Shown: positions 9,551 to 18,198, counted from the first letter of the stretch. The stretch is DNA of 64,000 nt from Pseudomonas capeferrum (GCF_013523055.1 NZ_JAAMQM010000001.1:186001-250000), one strand, 5' to 3'. Numbers and translations: made by a program. Notes: generated by a model from the sequence alone, not told the origin.

Positions 9551-12213
9551 CAGCGCCTCCCCAGGGTATTTCGGTGGCTTACGCCGCCCGGTCGCCACGA
9601 ATCGGCCACGGCTCTGTCCGCTGCCGCTTTCATCTGCTTCTCCATGTTCTGCTGCAACGACTGCTGGTCCAGCGCCATGCCTTGCCCGACAGGCGCCTGG
9701 GCACCGACGTTGACGGTCGTGCTGACGTGAATGGCGGCGCCCGTGCCCGCCGAGATCTGCGAAGGCACCGAAAGCGGCGTTACCAGCCCACCGTCGGCGT
9801 AGCCGCGCGCATTGAGGTTCTCCAGGTAGTGGCGCATGCCCGGCTGGCTGACCACTTCCCGGCGAAGCACGAATTCACCCGCATGCACGATGCCGGCCGG
9901 GTCGTACTTGCCCCCGTCGCCGGTATAACCGCCGCTGGAATAGGTCGGCGTGTACGTCATGCCAGCCGAAGCCTGGCCCAAACCGAAATCGAACCCGCCG
10001 GCCCCCGTCGTACCGCCAGTGCCGATCGCGCCGGTGCCGCCACCGCCGAACCATGCGCCGAACGCGGTGCTTGCGATGTTCGCGATGCCCGACAGAAGAC
10101 CGGAGGCGGCCTGCCGCGTCGCGATCCGGGCCATGTCGGTCAGGATCGACTTGGTGAAGTCGGCGAACGAAAACTTGCCCGTCATGGCGAAGTTGAAGAT
10201 CGCGTCCTCCATCGAGCCGAAGGCACTGGTGAACAGGGATTGGGTCTGGCCAGCCACGTCCCGGGCCTGCTCCAGATAATTCTGGAAGGCCGATGAGGCG
10301 CCGTTGCGCCAGTCACCTTGGGCTTCGGAGACCTCTTTATAGTTATCGAGAAGCGTGTCTCGATAACTGTCTTCGGCCTGCTTGAGAATGCTCAGATCGC
10401 GTTCGTACTCTTCTGGAGTGTATTTTTCAGCGTTCGAATTCCGGCGACCCTGGAGCCTTGCGCGCTCGTCCCTGAAGCGATCGGACGCGCTGTCGAGAAG
10501 ACCCTGCTGACCGCTCTGGCGGTCGCCCATGCCCAAGGCCTGCGCCGCACGAGTACCCGATGCCGCGAGCGCCTCGCGCTGACGCTTGAATTGCTCGGTA
10601 TACGCTTCGGCTTCGGCGTCCAGTTCCTGCTGTGACTTCTGGGCAGGAGGCTCGTGGCTGCGCGGGACGTTCTGACGGTTGGTGTCTCCGACAGCGATCC
10701 TGCCCGGAGCATTACCCTGATCGATGGAGATCCTGGAGGGGACACTCGACCCGCTACCGCGCTTTACCTTGTTCATCCTGGCGATCTGGTTTTCCAGCGA
10801 TTTTTCGGCCCGAGCATACTGCTCTTCCATTTCACGGCTGAAGCTATGCTTGGCAACGTTGTCGACACGTGCCTGGCGAACGGCCTCCAGGCGCGCGCTC
10901 AGCCTCTCGCCTTCGTCAAGGGCAAGAGAAGCCTCCCTCGCTATCAGCTGGGCACCATTGATGGCAGCCTGTTCCTGACGCTTGGTTTGCGCGGTGTGCC
11001 TGTCTGTTCCTTCCTGCTCCTTCTGATTCATCTTCAAGGTACGAAGCCGCTCTTCGTCCTGCTCGCGAGTAGTAGCAAGCTTCCGCAGATTGGGATTGTC
11101 TGCGCCCCAAATGGGTAGGGTCGAATAGGAAAGCGGATCGGTCAGCTTCGCCTCCAGCTCGGCAATCTGCTCAGCCAGGGTGGTCTGCCGCCCGATATTC
11201 GAGATGGCGTCGAGAGCGCCGGAGGCGGCGCTCTTGATACCGTTCCACCCTTTTTCGACGATGCCCAGGTTAGCGGTGATTTGCCCGGCACGGCTCTGCA
11301 CGGATGCGGCATAGGCATCGGTCAGCAGCTGGGTCGCGCCGATTTCGTTGCCCTGCTCCTTGAGCGCCACGATCTGCGAGTAGACCGACGCGGTCAGGAA
11401 GTGATACTGGTCGTTCAACGATTTCGCCGCATTCACCGGGTCATCGGCGATTCTGACGAACTCGGCGATCGTGGCGTCGACGGACCTGCCCGTGGCGCCC
11501 TCCATCGCCACGGCGGCGTTCGCGATGTTTTCGAAACTGACTTCGGTGATCTTGCCCGTGCCCGCCAGTTTGGCGAGGACTTCGGCAGCGGTGCCTACGG
11601 TACCGTTGACGGCGCTGACACGCGCAGCCATCTCGCCCAGCGCGTTCACGGACGTACCGGCGTAGTTTCCGGTCAGGACAAGCGCCTGGTTGTATGCGTC
11701 AGCCTCCTTGCTGCCCTGGCTGTACCCGTAGGCAAGGGTACCTAGCGCGGCGCTCGCCGCGACGGCGGCCGTACCGAGCCCCAGCGACAATGACGTTGAA
11801 GTTACGCCAAAGGCGTCGGCGGCGCCCATGGCATGCTTGACGAGATCGGCGGCGGTGTTGGCGCCTTGGGCCATTCCGAGCAGGCTGGTCCCTGCCTGAT
11901 CCGCGCCGGTCTTGAAGGCTGCCAGGTTTGACGCTGCGTTTTCGAACGCGCCGGACGCGAGCGTGATCGCGTGCCCGACGGTCGCCATCTGCTGCGCCAG
12001 CTCGCTTTGCCTGGCGCCGAGCTCCTGAAACTGTTGAATCATCTGCAGGGTGTTGCCCTGCGTGTTGCCCAGGGCGCAATCCCAGGCGACGCCGGTCTGG
12101 CGCGCCGCCTCCTCACCGCGCCTGGCCGCAGCGATGAGATTTTTGAGATCGGCTGCCGCCTTGACGGCATCGCTGGAATCGATCCGGATCCCGAGTTCGG
12201 CAATGGTGGTCAT
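9550..12213 (-). CDS. Tape measure protein (lambda gpH-like)
   Basis: The product has 887 residues and is long, alanine-rich and helical. It starts MTTIAELGIRIDSSDAVKAA. There is a hydrophobic region around residues 140-180 and a conserved central domain (AEVLAKLAGTGKITEVSFEN). The C-terminal third contains the lambda-tail-H signature (GAFGSMEDAIFNFAMTGKFS, then FADFTKSILTDMARI). Its length sets the tail length, and about 890 residues would correspond to a flexible tail of roughly 130 nm by the usual 0.15 nm per residue. It lies between GT and M as expected. Confidence 0.92.
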   Translation of the reverse strand: MTTIAELGIRIDSSDAVKAAADLKNLIAAARRGEEAARQTGVAWDCALGNTQGNTLQMIQQFQELGARQSELAQQMATVGHAITLASGAFENAASNLAAFKTGADQAGTSLLGMAQGANTAADLVKHAMGAADAFGVTSTSLSLGLGTAAVAASAALGTLAYGYSQGSKEADAYNQALVLTGNYAGTSVNALGEMAARVSAVNGTVGTAAEVLAKLAGTGKITEVSFENIANAAVAMEGATGRSVDATIAEFVRIADDPVNAAKSLNDQYHFLTASVYSQIVALKEQGNEIGATQLLTDAYAASVQSRAGQITANLGIVEKGWNGIKSAASGALDAISNIGRQTTLAEQIAELEAKLTDPLSYSTLPIWGADNPNLRKLATTREQDEERLRTLKMNQKEQEGTDRHTAQTKRQEQAAINGAQLIAREASLALDEGERLSARLEAVRQARVDNVAKHSFSREMEEQYARAEKSLENQIARMNKVKRGSGSSVPSRISIDQGNAPGRIAVGDTNRQNVPRSHEPPAQKSQQELDAEAEAYTEQFKRQREALAASGTRAAQALGMGDRQSGQQGLLDSASDRFRDERARLQGRRNSNAEKYTPEEYERDLSILKQAEDSYRDTLLDNYKEVSEAQGDWRNGASSAFQNYLEQARDVAGQTQSLFTSAFGSMEDAIFNFAMTGKFSFADFTKSILTDMARIATRQAASGLLSGIANIASTAFGAWFGGGGTGAIGTGGTTGAGGFDFGLGQASAGMTYTPTYSSGGYTGDGGKYDPAGIVHAGEFVLRREVVSQPGMRHYLENLNARGYADGGLVTPLSVPSQISAGTGAAIHVSTTVNVGAQAPVGQGMALDQQSLQQNMEKQMKAAADRAVADSWRPGGVSHRNTLGRR

Positions 12214-12216
12214 TAT

Positions 12217-12914
12217 CTACTCCATGGATTCGGCCATGACGGCCAGTGCCTCGACCTCCATGACGCGCAGGTCGGGAAAGATGTCGCTCAGGTCGTGGCG
12301 CCCGATGCCAAGCATCGAGGCCACGAGAGGAACGGCGGTGTAGTCCAGGCCGGTCGGCGTGCCCTGCCCCAGGCGCCATTGGGTGCCCAGGGCTTCGAAC
12401 AGGCGCAAGGCTGGCCAGGCATCAGGCCAGACCTCCACTTCGACCTCGGGGAGGTCGGCGTAGGTCAGGCCGAAGCTGGTCAGTTGACCGGCGCAGGGAC
12501 CGCGTTCGTAGATCGACCTGGCCGCCGCCCTCAGTTTCCCAGGCGGGCCGAGGTGTAGGCCGTCTGATAGGCGTCGATGACTGCCTTCGGGGCGCCGGCG
12601 CAGGTCCGCACGAGCCGGTGCATCGCCTCATCGTCGAAGGTGTCGTCCAGGTCCCAGCCGACCACGATCTCCTTGAGCTGCTCGACCTGGAAACCGACTT
12701 CCTGGGCAGTGATATCGGACCAACGCGTGCTTGGCTCCCTGGTCCGCTCGGCCAGGTCGTCACGGGCGCTGTTCCAGCGGTCGAACAGGTCGGCCAGCGC
12801 CAACCTGTCCAGGTAACGGAACCGGAACTCGACCGGTACCGGGTCGTCACCGACTCGTGGCAGCTGCACCAAGGCAGGGAATGTCGGGTTCTGCGCGATC
12901 TTGATCTTGGCCAT
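12217..12914 (-). CDS. Tail assembly chaperone GT made by -1 frameshift (DUF1799 C-terminus)
   Basis: Reading G from 12914 and slipping back one base at GGGAAAC (12540-12534) joins G to a 106-residue C-terminal domain: KLRAAARSIYERGPCAGQL..., then VEVWPDAWPALRLFEALGTQ and ...LRVMEVEALAVMAESME. This T domain is the DUF1799 pattern. The T part has no start signal of its own that precedes the domain. The product would be a 233-residue G-T fusion made as a minor species, as in lambda, where G and GT chaperone tail-tube assembly on the tape measure. Confidence 0.85.
12531..12914 (-). CDS. Tail assembly chaperone G
   Basis: The 127-residue protein starts MAKIKIAQNPTFPALVQLP. It is acidic and helical, with WDLDDTFDDEAMHRLV in the middle, typical of lambda-type G proteins. 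The stop TGA comes directly after the slippery heptamer, so G is the major product and GT the minor one. It sits between tail tube and tape measure, the conserved position of G/GT in long-tailed phages. Confidence 0.88.
   Translation of the reverse strand: MAKIKIAQNPTFPALVQLPRVGDDPVPVEFRFRYLDRLALADLFDRWNSARDDLAERTREPSTRWSDITAQEVGFQVEQLKEIVVGWDLDDTFDDEAMHRLVRTCAGAPKAVIDAYQTAYTSARLGN
12534..12540 (-). other. Programmed -1 ribosomal slippery site (GGGAAAC)
   Basis: The zero-frame reading is CTG GGA AAC TGA. GGGAAAC is a canonical X-XXY-YYZ heptamer in the right register and immediately precedes the G stop. Lambda uses GGGAAAG at the same place. Confidence 0.85.
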
Positions 12915-12923
12915 GGGGACTCC

Positions 12924-13583
12924 TTAGGCAGCGGCCAGGTAACGCAGTGGAAGACCCGACAGCGCGATGTTGATGGTGCGGGTCATCAGGTTGTTGCGCT
13001 CCATGGTCGGGGTGCTGGTGATGCTCACATACCCCGGGTACAGGATCTGGTCGCCGCCCGGCAACTTGAGCCGGACCACGGTCAGGGTCTTGGCGTCACC
13101 GTAGGCTTCGATCAGACCGACATAGGGGGCGCTTGGTTGGTCTTCGACCGTGATCGCCAAGGTGATCGGGTTGCGGTTGGTAGGGAACTGGCGGTCGTCA
13201 TCGTCTTCGAGGTAGCCGACGGTCAGGTACTGCTGTTCGCCACCGGAAGACGTGAAGGCGGTCACCCTGGAGATCTGTGCCCAGTTGGACACGGGCACGA
13301 CCGCGCCGGCACCCACTCCAGCGGTGTACTTGTCGAGACTGGAGGTATCCAGGCCGCCCAAGGCGAAGGTGTCGGCCGTGGCATTGGTGACACGCACCGC
13401 GCGGTCGTTGGCCAGCGACCAGCCGGAATTGACCAGCAGGATGTCGTCGTTCTCGAGCGTATGCCCGGCGGACGTGGCCACCGGCGGCGCTGCGTTGGTC
13501 AGGGCGCTGAATGCGACCGGGTTGCCCAGGGCACCGGCGATTTCCAGGACAGCGCCATTCGGAAGTGGGAAGCGTGCAGCCAT
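12924..13583 (-). CDS. Major tail tube protein (gpV-like)
   Basis: The 219-residue protein starts MAARFPLPNGAVLEIAGALG and ends with a conserved tail-tube block (VSITSTPTMERNNLMTRTIN). It contains an inserted loop with GWSLANDRAVRV and is directly upstream of G/GT. It polymerises into the tail tube. It is the first structural gene of the cassette: a terminator and lysis-type genes, not head genes, lie upstream. Confidence 0.88.
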   Translation of the reverse strand: MAARFPLPNGAVLEIAGALGNPVAFSALTNAAPPVATSAGHTLENDDILLVNSGWSLANDRAVRVTNATADTFALGGLDTSSLDKYTAGVGAGAVVPVSNWAQISRVTAFTSSGGEQQYLTVGYLEDDDDRQFPTNRNPITLAITVEDQPSAPYVGLIEAYGDAKTLTVVRLKLPGGDQILYPGYVSITSTPTMERNNLMTRTINIALSGLPLRYLAAA

Positions 13584-13608
13584 GGTGTTTTCCTCTTTGG
13601 TAGAAACG

Positions 13609-13630
13609 AAAAGACCCGCATGCGCGGGTC
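13609..13630 (-). terminator. Terminator upstream of the tail tube gene
   Basis: On the minus strand GACCCGC GCAT GCGGGTC is followed by TTTTCG. It separates the lysis-type genes from the tail genes, so tail expression probably needs antitermination or a local promoter. Confidence 0.65.
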
Positions 13631-13747
13631 GTGGGTACTGCGGGTTGTTGAAAGGGTTCGTGCCGATATCGGCCGCAAGTTCGGCCGCTCGGGGTCGATC
13701 GAGTGCGGATCTGTGCTCTTGCCATCGATGTCGGGCAAATGGTCGAG

Positions 13748-14068
13748 TCAGGGAGAAGTCCGGTTCAGGGCCTCGTCAGCCTTGTCGGCGGCCTGGGTAG
13801 CGGCCGTGGCGGCTCGGGAGGCCTGCGCCACGGCGGTGCCGGTCCGGCGGGTGAGGTCATCCAGACGCTTGTCTCGCTCTTGCATGGCGGCGTCATAGGC
13901 TCGACGAACCTCGATGACTTGGCGGGACTGAGCGTCGACCAGGGTCCAGCAAGCGGCCTGGTAACCCAGCGCCGCGCCACTGGCGAGCAGCAGCGCCGCG
14001 ATGGCCCAGACTTCGATCCTGCGCCACCAACGGCGGGCAATGAATTCCAATGCGCATCTGTCCATCAT
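13748..14068 (-). CDS. Rz-like inner-membrane spanin candidate
   Basis: The 106-residue protein has one N-terminal membrane segment ([20 protein letters not shown], residues about 19-38). An alanine-rich coiled coil follows (RRAYDAAMQERDKRLDDLTR, then AVAQASRAATAATQAADK). That is the architecture of an i-spanin or Rz-like lysis protein. The ATG at 14068 overlaps the stop of the upstream gene. I do not see an embedded Rz1 lipoprotein, so the spanin call rests on architecture only. Confidence 0.55.
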   Translation of the reverse strand: MMDRCALEFIARRWWRRIEVWAIAALLLASGAALGYQAACWTLVDAQSRQVIEVRRAYDAAMQERDKRLDDLTRRTGTAVAQASRAATAATQAADKADEALNRTSP

Positions 14069-14448
14069 CTGGCGTCTCCGATCCGGGGGCGAAGGCGAGC
14101 GATCTCTTCGCTCTGGCTGGTCACCTTTTCGGTCAATCGCTCCACCTGACCGGTAAGGGCCTCGATCTTGCCTTCCATCCGGCCCACTGCGGCGGCGAGT
14201 TCGTTGCGTTCCTTGGCGAATTGATCGGCGCGTGCCTCGGCCAGCGTGCGAGCCTCACGCTCGGAGTCCAGCAGTTCGTTCAAGCGCCGGACCACGCCGA
14301 TGTCTGCAGAGTCCATGGCTCTGTCGGCGGCATCCTTGGAAAGAAACTTGCGTAGCCAAAGAAAGCCGCCTAGCAACAGGGTGCCGGTACCACCCAGCCA
14401 GGTGGCCGTGCCTGGGCCGAAATCGGTCGGATCCATGGATGAGTCCAT
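14065..14448 (-). CDS. Membrane-anchored coiled-coil phage protein (holin-region)
   Basis: The 127-residue protein carries a short membrane segment near the N-terminus (WLGGTGTLLLGGFLWLRKFL, about residues 18-37) and a long heptad-rich helix to the C-terminus (LNELLDSEREARTLAEARAD, then ERLTEKVTSQSEEIARLRPR). This type is common in the lysis region of Pseudomonas siphophages. A holin-associated role is inferred. The start may be the second ATG at 14436, as neither ATG has a strong ribosome site. It is coupled to the next gene by overlap. Confidence 0.6.
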   Translation of the reverse strand: MDSSMDPTDFGPGTATWLGGTGTLLLGGFLWLRKFLSKDAADRAMDSADIGVVRRLNELLDSEREARTLAEARADQFAKERNELAAAVGRMEGKIEALTGQVERLTEKVTSQSEEIARLRPRIGDAR

Positions 14449-14533
14449 TAATAAGAGGCGAGCGCCGTGAGGGTTGCGAAGTTTCGCTCCTGTTGCCCCG
14501 GAGTCGCTCGCTTTTCTCGAGCGTATGAATGAC

Positions 14534-14603
14534 GAAGCCCCGAACGAGTTGGGGCTTCAGGATTCTTACGGGCACAAAAAAGCCGGCTGGTTGGCCGGCT
14601 TTT
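14534..14603. terminator. Two tandem hairpins ending the early operon
   Basis: The first hairpin pairs GAAGCCCC with GGGGCTTC (14534-14558). The second pairs AAAAGCCGGC with GCCGGCTTTT (14577-14602) and carries T/A runs on both sides, so it terminates in either direction. They lie in the 230-base gap between the late-early gene and the lysis-type genes, the place where a Q-type antiterminator would act. Confidence 0.75.
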
Positions 14604-14679
14604 AAGTTGAGCTCTTGTAGTGCGAAGCTCTAGCAGTGGGGAAATCTTGCCACCAGCCGCACGGGAATGCAATAGGGCT

Positions 14680-15270
14680 TCACGCAATCTTTCGCATTTC
14701 TTTTATCGCGTCTGCGATCGGCGCCAGTGCCAGGTTGTCGACGTCCTCGCAGCACTCGAAGATCAGGCGAATGACCCCACCCCAGTTGCGCTCCCAGTTC
14801 GTCGACTCCAGCTGCACCCCGTAGTGGGCATCCAGCCAGGCACGAAACCCTTCCGGCGAAGTCAGCGGATCGGCGTTTGCCGACTGGCCACCTTGATGCA
14901 TGTAGCGGTACCGCGCCATGGCGCCCTTGACCACGTACTCGAGCCTTTCGCGCTTGGCGGCCGTCATCCGTGGCGAACGTCGCTGCACCAGGATGAAGAT
15001 GACTTCTTCGGCGAGCTCCTGGGTATCGGCGTCGAGTCGTGGGCAGTACATGAAGTCGCCAAACGCCCTTAGCGGGGCGCGCAGCTTGTCGATCGCCGAT
15101 TGAACCCGGCCCGCCAGCGCCTGGTGGGCGGCACGGCCAGCGCCACGCTGCTTCTCTGTGATCTGGATCTTGGTGCCCAGCAGTCCCATTTGTTCAAGAA
15201 AAACGCCCTGCCGATCCGATGGGACATGATGGCAATCGTGCCAGGCTTGACGCGCGCCGTTCAATTGCAT
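14680..15270 (-). CDS. Unrecognised phage early protein in the antiterminator position
   Basis: The 196-residue protein contains LRAFGDFMYCPRLDADTQEL, RERLEYVVKGAMARYRYMHQ and an acidic C-terminus WGGVIRLIFECCEDVDNLAL. It is the last early gene, overlapping the P-like gene by about 10 bases and followed by tandem terminators. In lambdoid phages this is the place of Q. I cannot assign a domain, and the antitermination role is inferred from position only. Confidence 0.65.
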   Translation of the reverse strand: MQLNGARQAWHDCHHVPSDRQGVFLEQMGLLGTKIQITEKQRGAGRAAHQALAGRVQSAIDKLRAPLRAFGDFMYCPRLDADTQELAEEVIFILVQRRSPRMTAAKRERLEYVVKGAMARYRYMHQGGQSANADPLTSPEGFRAWLDAHYGVQLESTNWERNWGGVIRLIFECCEDVDNLALAPIADAIKEMRKIA

Positions 15271-16097
15271 GACCCACCCTCCCCTTGCCCATCACGTGCC
15301 AGGCTACGTTGGCGCTCGAAAGCGTGTGACAGCCCGGACCCGCCATGGCCTTTGAATCGCGCCATGAGCTGCGTGCGAGCCGCGACGCCGTCGCTAGGTA
15401 TGCCCTGGATTTCCAACAGCGCCGCTTGCTGGCGAGCAGCGAACGCCTCGGCCCGTTCGGCCTCGGTCTTCTGGCTGCCGTGGCCGATGCCGATGGCGAT
15501 GTCTCCGAGTGGCCGGCGCTCGATGAGCAAGCGCAGGGTGATGGCGTAGGCCCGGCCGAAGATCGCCCTCGCCTGCTCCGGCATCAGCTCGCCAAAGTTG
15601 CGCATCTCGCCTTGCAGCGCAGCATGACGCACCGCGGAATGGGACCACGTGTGCCCACCGAACCGGCTTGGATGAGCATTTTCCAGTACTTCGCCAAATG
15701 CCTTGTCGTACGACGGTAAGCCCAGCGACTCAGGCGTCGGCTGGCACCAAGTGATGAACCTGCCCACGCTGGGAGCGAAGTTCCCGCCGAACTGGCGGCA
15801 GTTCAATAGGCCATGGCGGATCTGCTCAAGCGTGTCGATCCCGGCGGCGACGAACGCCTTGACCCAGCTGCGCTTGGCGCCGGCCAGCGCCTGCTCATCG
15901 GGCCAAGCCTGCTTCCAGGCAGGAAAGATGGCCTGCAGCTCTTTGAACAGCACGTTAACGACATCGACAGTGCCCGGCGGCAACGCCCGGGCCGTGATCG
16001 GGGCCGGCGCTGCGATGCGACTCAGCCTTGCACTCAGCTGCGATCGATCCCGCGCGTCGCCGATCAGCGCGCGCGTGCCTTTCCGGGAACGTGCCAT
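15261..16097 (-). CDS. Replication protein P-like (helicase loader)
   Basis: The 278-residue protein has the lambda-P pattern: VNVLFKELQAIFPAWKQAWP near residue 50, then AKRSWVKAFVAAGIDTLEQI, GLLNCRQFGGNFAPSVGRFI and TWCQPTPESLGLPSYDKAFG. P-like proteins load the host DnaB helicase at the phage origin. I chose the ATG at 16097: it follows AAGGGAA and overlaps the stop of the small upstream frame. A pure tailocin would not need this gene, so it points to a prophage ancestor. Confidence 0.8.
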   Translation of the reverse strand: MARSRKGTRALIGDARDRSQLSARLSRIAAPAPITARALPPGTVDVVNVLFKELQAIFPAWKQAWPDEQALAGAKRSWVKAFVAAGIDTLEQIRHGLLNCRQFGGNFAPSVGRFITWCQPTPESLGLPSYDKAFGEVLENAHPSRFGGHTWSHSAVRHAALQGEMRNFGELMPEQARAIFGRAYAITLRLLIERRPLGDIAIGIGHGSQKTEAERAEAFAARQQAALLEIQGIPSDGVAARTQLMARFKGHGGSGLSHAFERQRSLARDGQGEGGSCN

Positions 16098-16246
16098 TAC
16101 ACGATTCCCTTGGTCGAAGTGGCGTGAGCGAGCCAGCGTTCGGAGGAAATCACGGTCTCCTGGCGCAACATCATGCGCGCCAGAGGCGCATGGCGGTCGT
16201 TTTGCCGTGGTGTGCATGGCGCCGCGGTGATCTGTGTTGGGGGCAT
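16097..16246 (-). CDS. Small conserved-looking early protein upstream of P
   Basis: The frame encodes 49 residues from the ATG at 16246, starting MPPTQITAAPCTPRQN and continuing RHAPLARMMLRQETVI. Its TAA overlaps the P start (TAATG), a mark of translational coupling. It is too short to recognise. No cro-size frame is seen between it and the operators. Confidence 0.45.
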   Translation of the reverse strand: MPPTQITAAPCTPRQNDRHAPLARMMLRQETVISSERWLAHATSTKGIV

Positions 16247-16393
16247 GCAGCATGGTCAGGTCTCCATCGTTTCAACGAGTCAGCCGACCTTGCCTGTCGG
16301 CTTGTGTATGTCTTGGGGGTCCGTATGTTTCATCGGAATGCAGGGCTTATGTCCGTATGAGCGCGAATCCACGTTCGCCACAGATCCCTGTCG

Positions 16394-16454
16394 ATAAGCA
16401 TGCTTATATGCTAGGAAGAAGTATGCTTATTGGCAAGAAGATAAGTAAACTTAT
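16394..16454. promoter_or_regulatory. Three CI-type operators in the repressor/early divergent region
   Basis: Site 1 is the perfect palindrome ATAAGCATGCTTAT (16394-16407). Site 2 is AGAAGTATGCTTAT (16417-16430). Site 3 is ATAAGTAAACTTAT (16441-16454). Start-to-start spacing is 23 and 24 bases, as in lambda OR. Site 3 abuts the repressor start codon, so occupancy would block repressor transcription or translation. Confidence 0.8.
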
Positions 16455-16457
16455 AAA

Positions 16458-17132
16458 ATGACCCCCATGAAGACACTCGCCGAACGCATAAAAGTCGCTC
16501 GCCAGCATGCGCAGCTGACACAGAAGGCCCTGGCCCACCAGGTGGGCGTGGAGCAACCGGTCATCTCGCAGCTGGAAACAGGGAAAAACCTGCAGAGCGC
16601 TCACCTGCCCAAGATCGCCCATGTCTGCGGCGTGAGCGCGATCTGGCTCTCGGACGCGATAGGACCAATGTTGCCTGGCGGCTCGCTACCGGCCGCTAAT
16701 GCCAACGTGACGAACACCGCGCAACCCGACATGACCTTCCGCTACCCCGTCATCAGCTGGGTGGCTGCGGGCGCCTGGGCGGAAGCTGTCGAGCCCTTCC
16801 CGCCCGGGTTTTCCGACCGGTACGAAATGTCCGAATATGACGCCAAGGGGCCCGCCTTCTGGTTGGAGGTCAAAGGCGATTCCATGACCTCCCCCGTAGG
16901 CCAGAGCATCGCCGAGGGGACACTGATCCTGGTCGATACCGAAGCTGACGCACAGCATGGGAAGCTGGTGATCGCGAAGCTGGCGGACAGTAACGAAGCG
17001 ACGTTCAAGAAGCTGGTCGAAGACGGCGGTCGTCGTTTCCTGAAACCCTTGAATCCTGCGTATCCGACGCAGATGTGCGCTGGGGACTGCCGGATCATAG
17101 GCGTGGTGGTTCGGGCGTTGATGAAGCTGTGA
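16458..17132 (+). CDS. CI-like repressor, HTH_3 plus S24 peptidase
   Basis: The 224-residue protein has an N-terminal HTH (TLAERIKVARQHAQLTQKAL, then VGVEQPVISQLETGKNL). A C-terminal S24 autopeptidase follows, with an Ala-Gly cleavage site in SWVAAGAW, the Ser in GDSMTSP and a Lys in the GKLVIAKLAD region. It represses the early promoter and is destroyed by RecA-stimulated self-cleavage during SOS. The ATG at 16458 directly follows operator 3 and has no ribosome site, so the message may be leaderless as for lambda cI. ATG 16467 is the alternative. Confidence 0.92.
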   Translation: MTPMKTLAERIKVARQHAQLTQKALAHQVGVEQPVISQLETGKNLQSAHLPKIAHVCGVSAIWLSDAIGPMLPGGSLPAANANVTNTAQPDMTFRYPVISWVAAGAWAEAVEPFPPGFSDRYEMSEYDAKGPAFWLEVKGDSMTSPVGQSIAEGTLILVDTEADAQHGKLVIAKLADSNEATFKKLVEDGGRRFLKPLNPAYPTQMCAGDCRIIGVVVRALMKL

Positions 17133-17393
17133 TGCGGCGTATCGGGGCGGCTCGATCGAGCAGCTACCGACGTCCCGATGTCTACGATCGCACAAGCGCA
17201 GACCTTCGAGGCCAGTCCGCAAGCGACACGTTATTCGGTCTTGTCCATACACGAGCAAGTCGAGACGACGAACCGCAGCTTCCTTAAGGTTCCTAGCGGA
17301 ACTGGCCAGCGTGCAAGACCCTCTAGCAGATCACCCAGCCCGCCGGGCTGCGCTGCCGCGTAAAGCACGAAGCCCGCAAGCGCGGCGCATACT

Positions 17394-17414
17394 CTGTGGG
17401 AGCGGGCTTGCCCG
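17394..17414. repeat. Half REP element of P. putida type
   Basis: CTGTGGGAGCGGGCTTGCCC is the well-known P. putida-group REP core. Only one half of the usual inverted pair is recognisable here, with a degraded AAGCCCGCAAGCGCGGC copy just before it (about 17369-17386). Between the repressor stop (17132) and the next gene I see nothing else that codes. Confidence 0.65.
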
Positions 17415-17596
17415 AATTGGCCAGTCTCTACGCCAATGGTCCTCAACTGATCATAAGTGGCAAAAAGGCCTATCTGGCCTCTACGACTCAGCAGCGTCCG
17501 CATGTGACAACGAAACGCTTTTACCCACTATCTCCGTCCCACTTACCTTCCACCCTTGCTCACAAGACACATTGCCAATTTCCTACACCTTCACTA

Positions 17597-17612
17597 CTGT
17601 ATACATATACAG
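17597..17612. promoter_or_regulatory. LexA (SOS) box
   Basis: CTGTATACATATACAG matches the gammaproteobacterial LexA consensus CTGT-N8-ACAG with an AT-rich core. It ends 23 bases before the start codon of the DUF1654 gene and overlaps its likely promoter. Confidence 0.85.
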
Positions 17613-17635
17613 CAGTAGAAATGGAGGTTCACAAA

Positions 17636-17887
17636 ATGCTTCACCAGCCCGACTTCACCCAGACCAACCCACGCACCTATGAGCAGATCGGCCACCGCGT
17701 GCAGCGCCTCATCGCCGACCCTCGCGTCCAGAGAATCCAGACGATCACAGTGTCCAGGCTTCCCAATGAAGACCCTGCCGACTGGCGCCGCATCCTGGAT
17801 GAACTGACGGAAACGGCCGGTATCCGCGTCGATGAGGTCGAGGGGGGAGCCGTCCAGATTGCCTGGCGGGAGTATTGCGAGCTCTGA
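17636..17887 (+). CDS. DUF1654-family protein, SOS-controlled
   Basis: The 83-residue protein contains TYEQIGHRVQRLIADPRVQR, then TVSRLPNEDPADWRRILDEL, the signature of DUF1654, a Pseudomonas-specific family often next to prophages and tailocins. I use the ATG at 17636 because GGAGG lies 8 bases before it. A LexA box precedes it. The family's role is not established. The position suggests an SOS-timed helper of the resident element. Confidence 0.8.
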   Translation: MLHQPDFTQTNPRTYEQIGHRVQRLIADPRVQRIQTITVSRLPNEDPADWRRILDELTETAGIRVDEVEGGAVQIAWREYCEL

Positions 17888-18093
17888 AGTTCGCGACGGG
17901 CTTGATTTCCGGGTGTTTCAACTTCCGGCAGGTTGGGCGCATGTCGCAGGTCCATTTCGTCGCCCGGCCTTCTAACCCGCCATGCGGGTCGGCTCAGCGA
18001 GCCAATCGTCAGCGCAGTTTAAATGCCACTATCTTGACACCACCTATTGCGTTAGAATCGCCGCGCCGAAGGATCGGTCAATAGCTTGACGCA

Positions 18094-18131
18094 AAGGCCC
18101 ACCATATCCCCCTCTATGTGTGGGCTTTTTG
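18094..18131 (+). terminator. Hairpin with T-run
   Basis: GCCCAC and GTGGGC pair around a long loop and are followed by TTTTT. It lies about 200 bases after the DUF1654 gene. Confidence 0.5.
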
Positions 18132-18198
18132 CTACCTGCGTGATGCGAATGGTCTGAATGATAAAATGCAGCCTTGATCGACATCAGGGGTTTGAGGG

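Noticed and set aside
12422..12850. Separate gene in the third minus frame over G
   Set aside because: It overlaps G and the T extension fully and has no homology. The G/GT frameshift explains the region.
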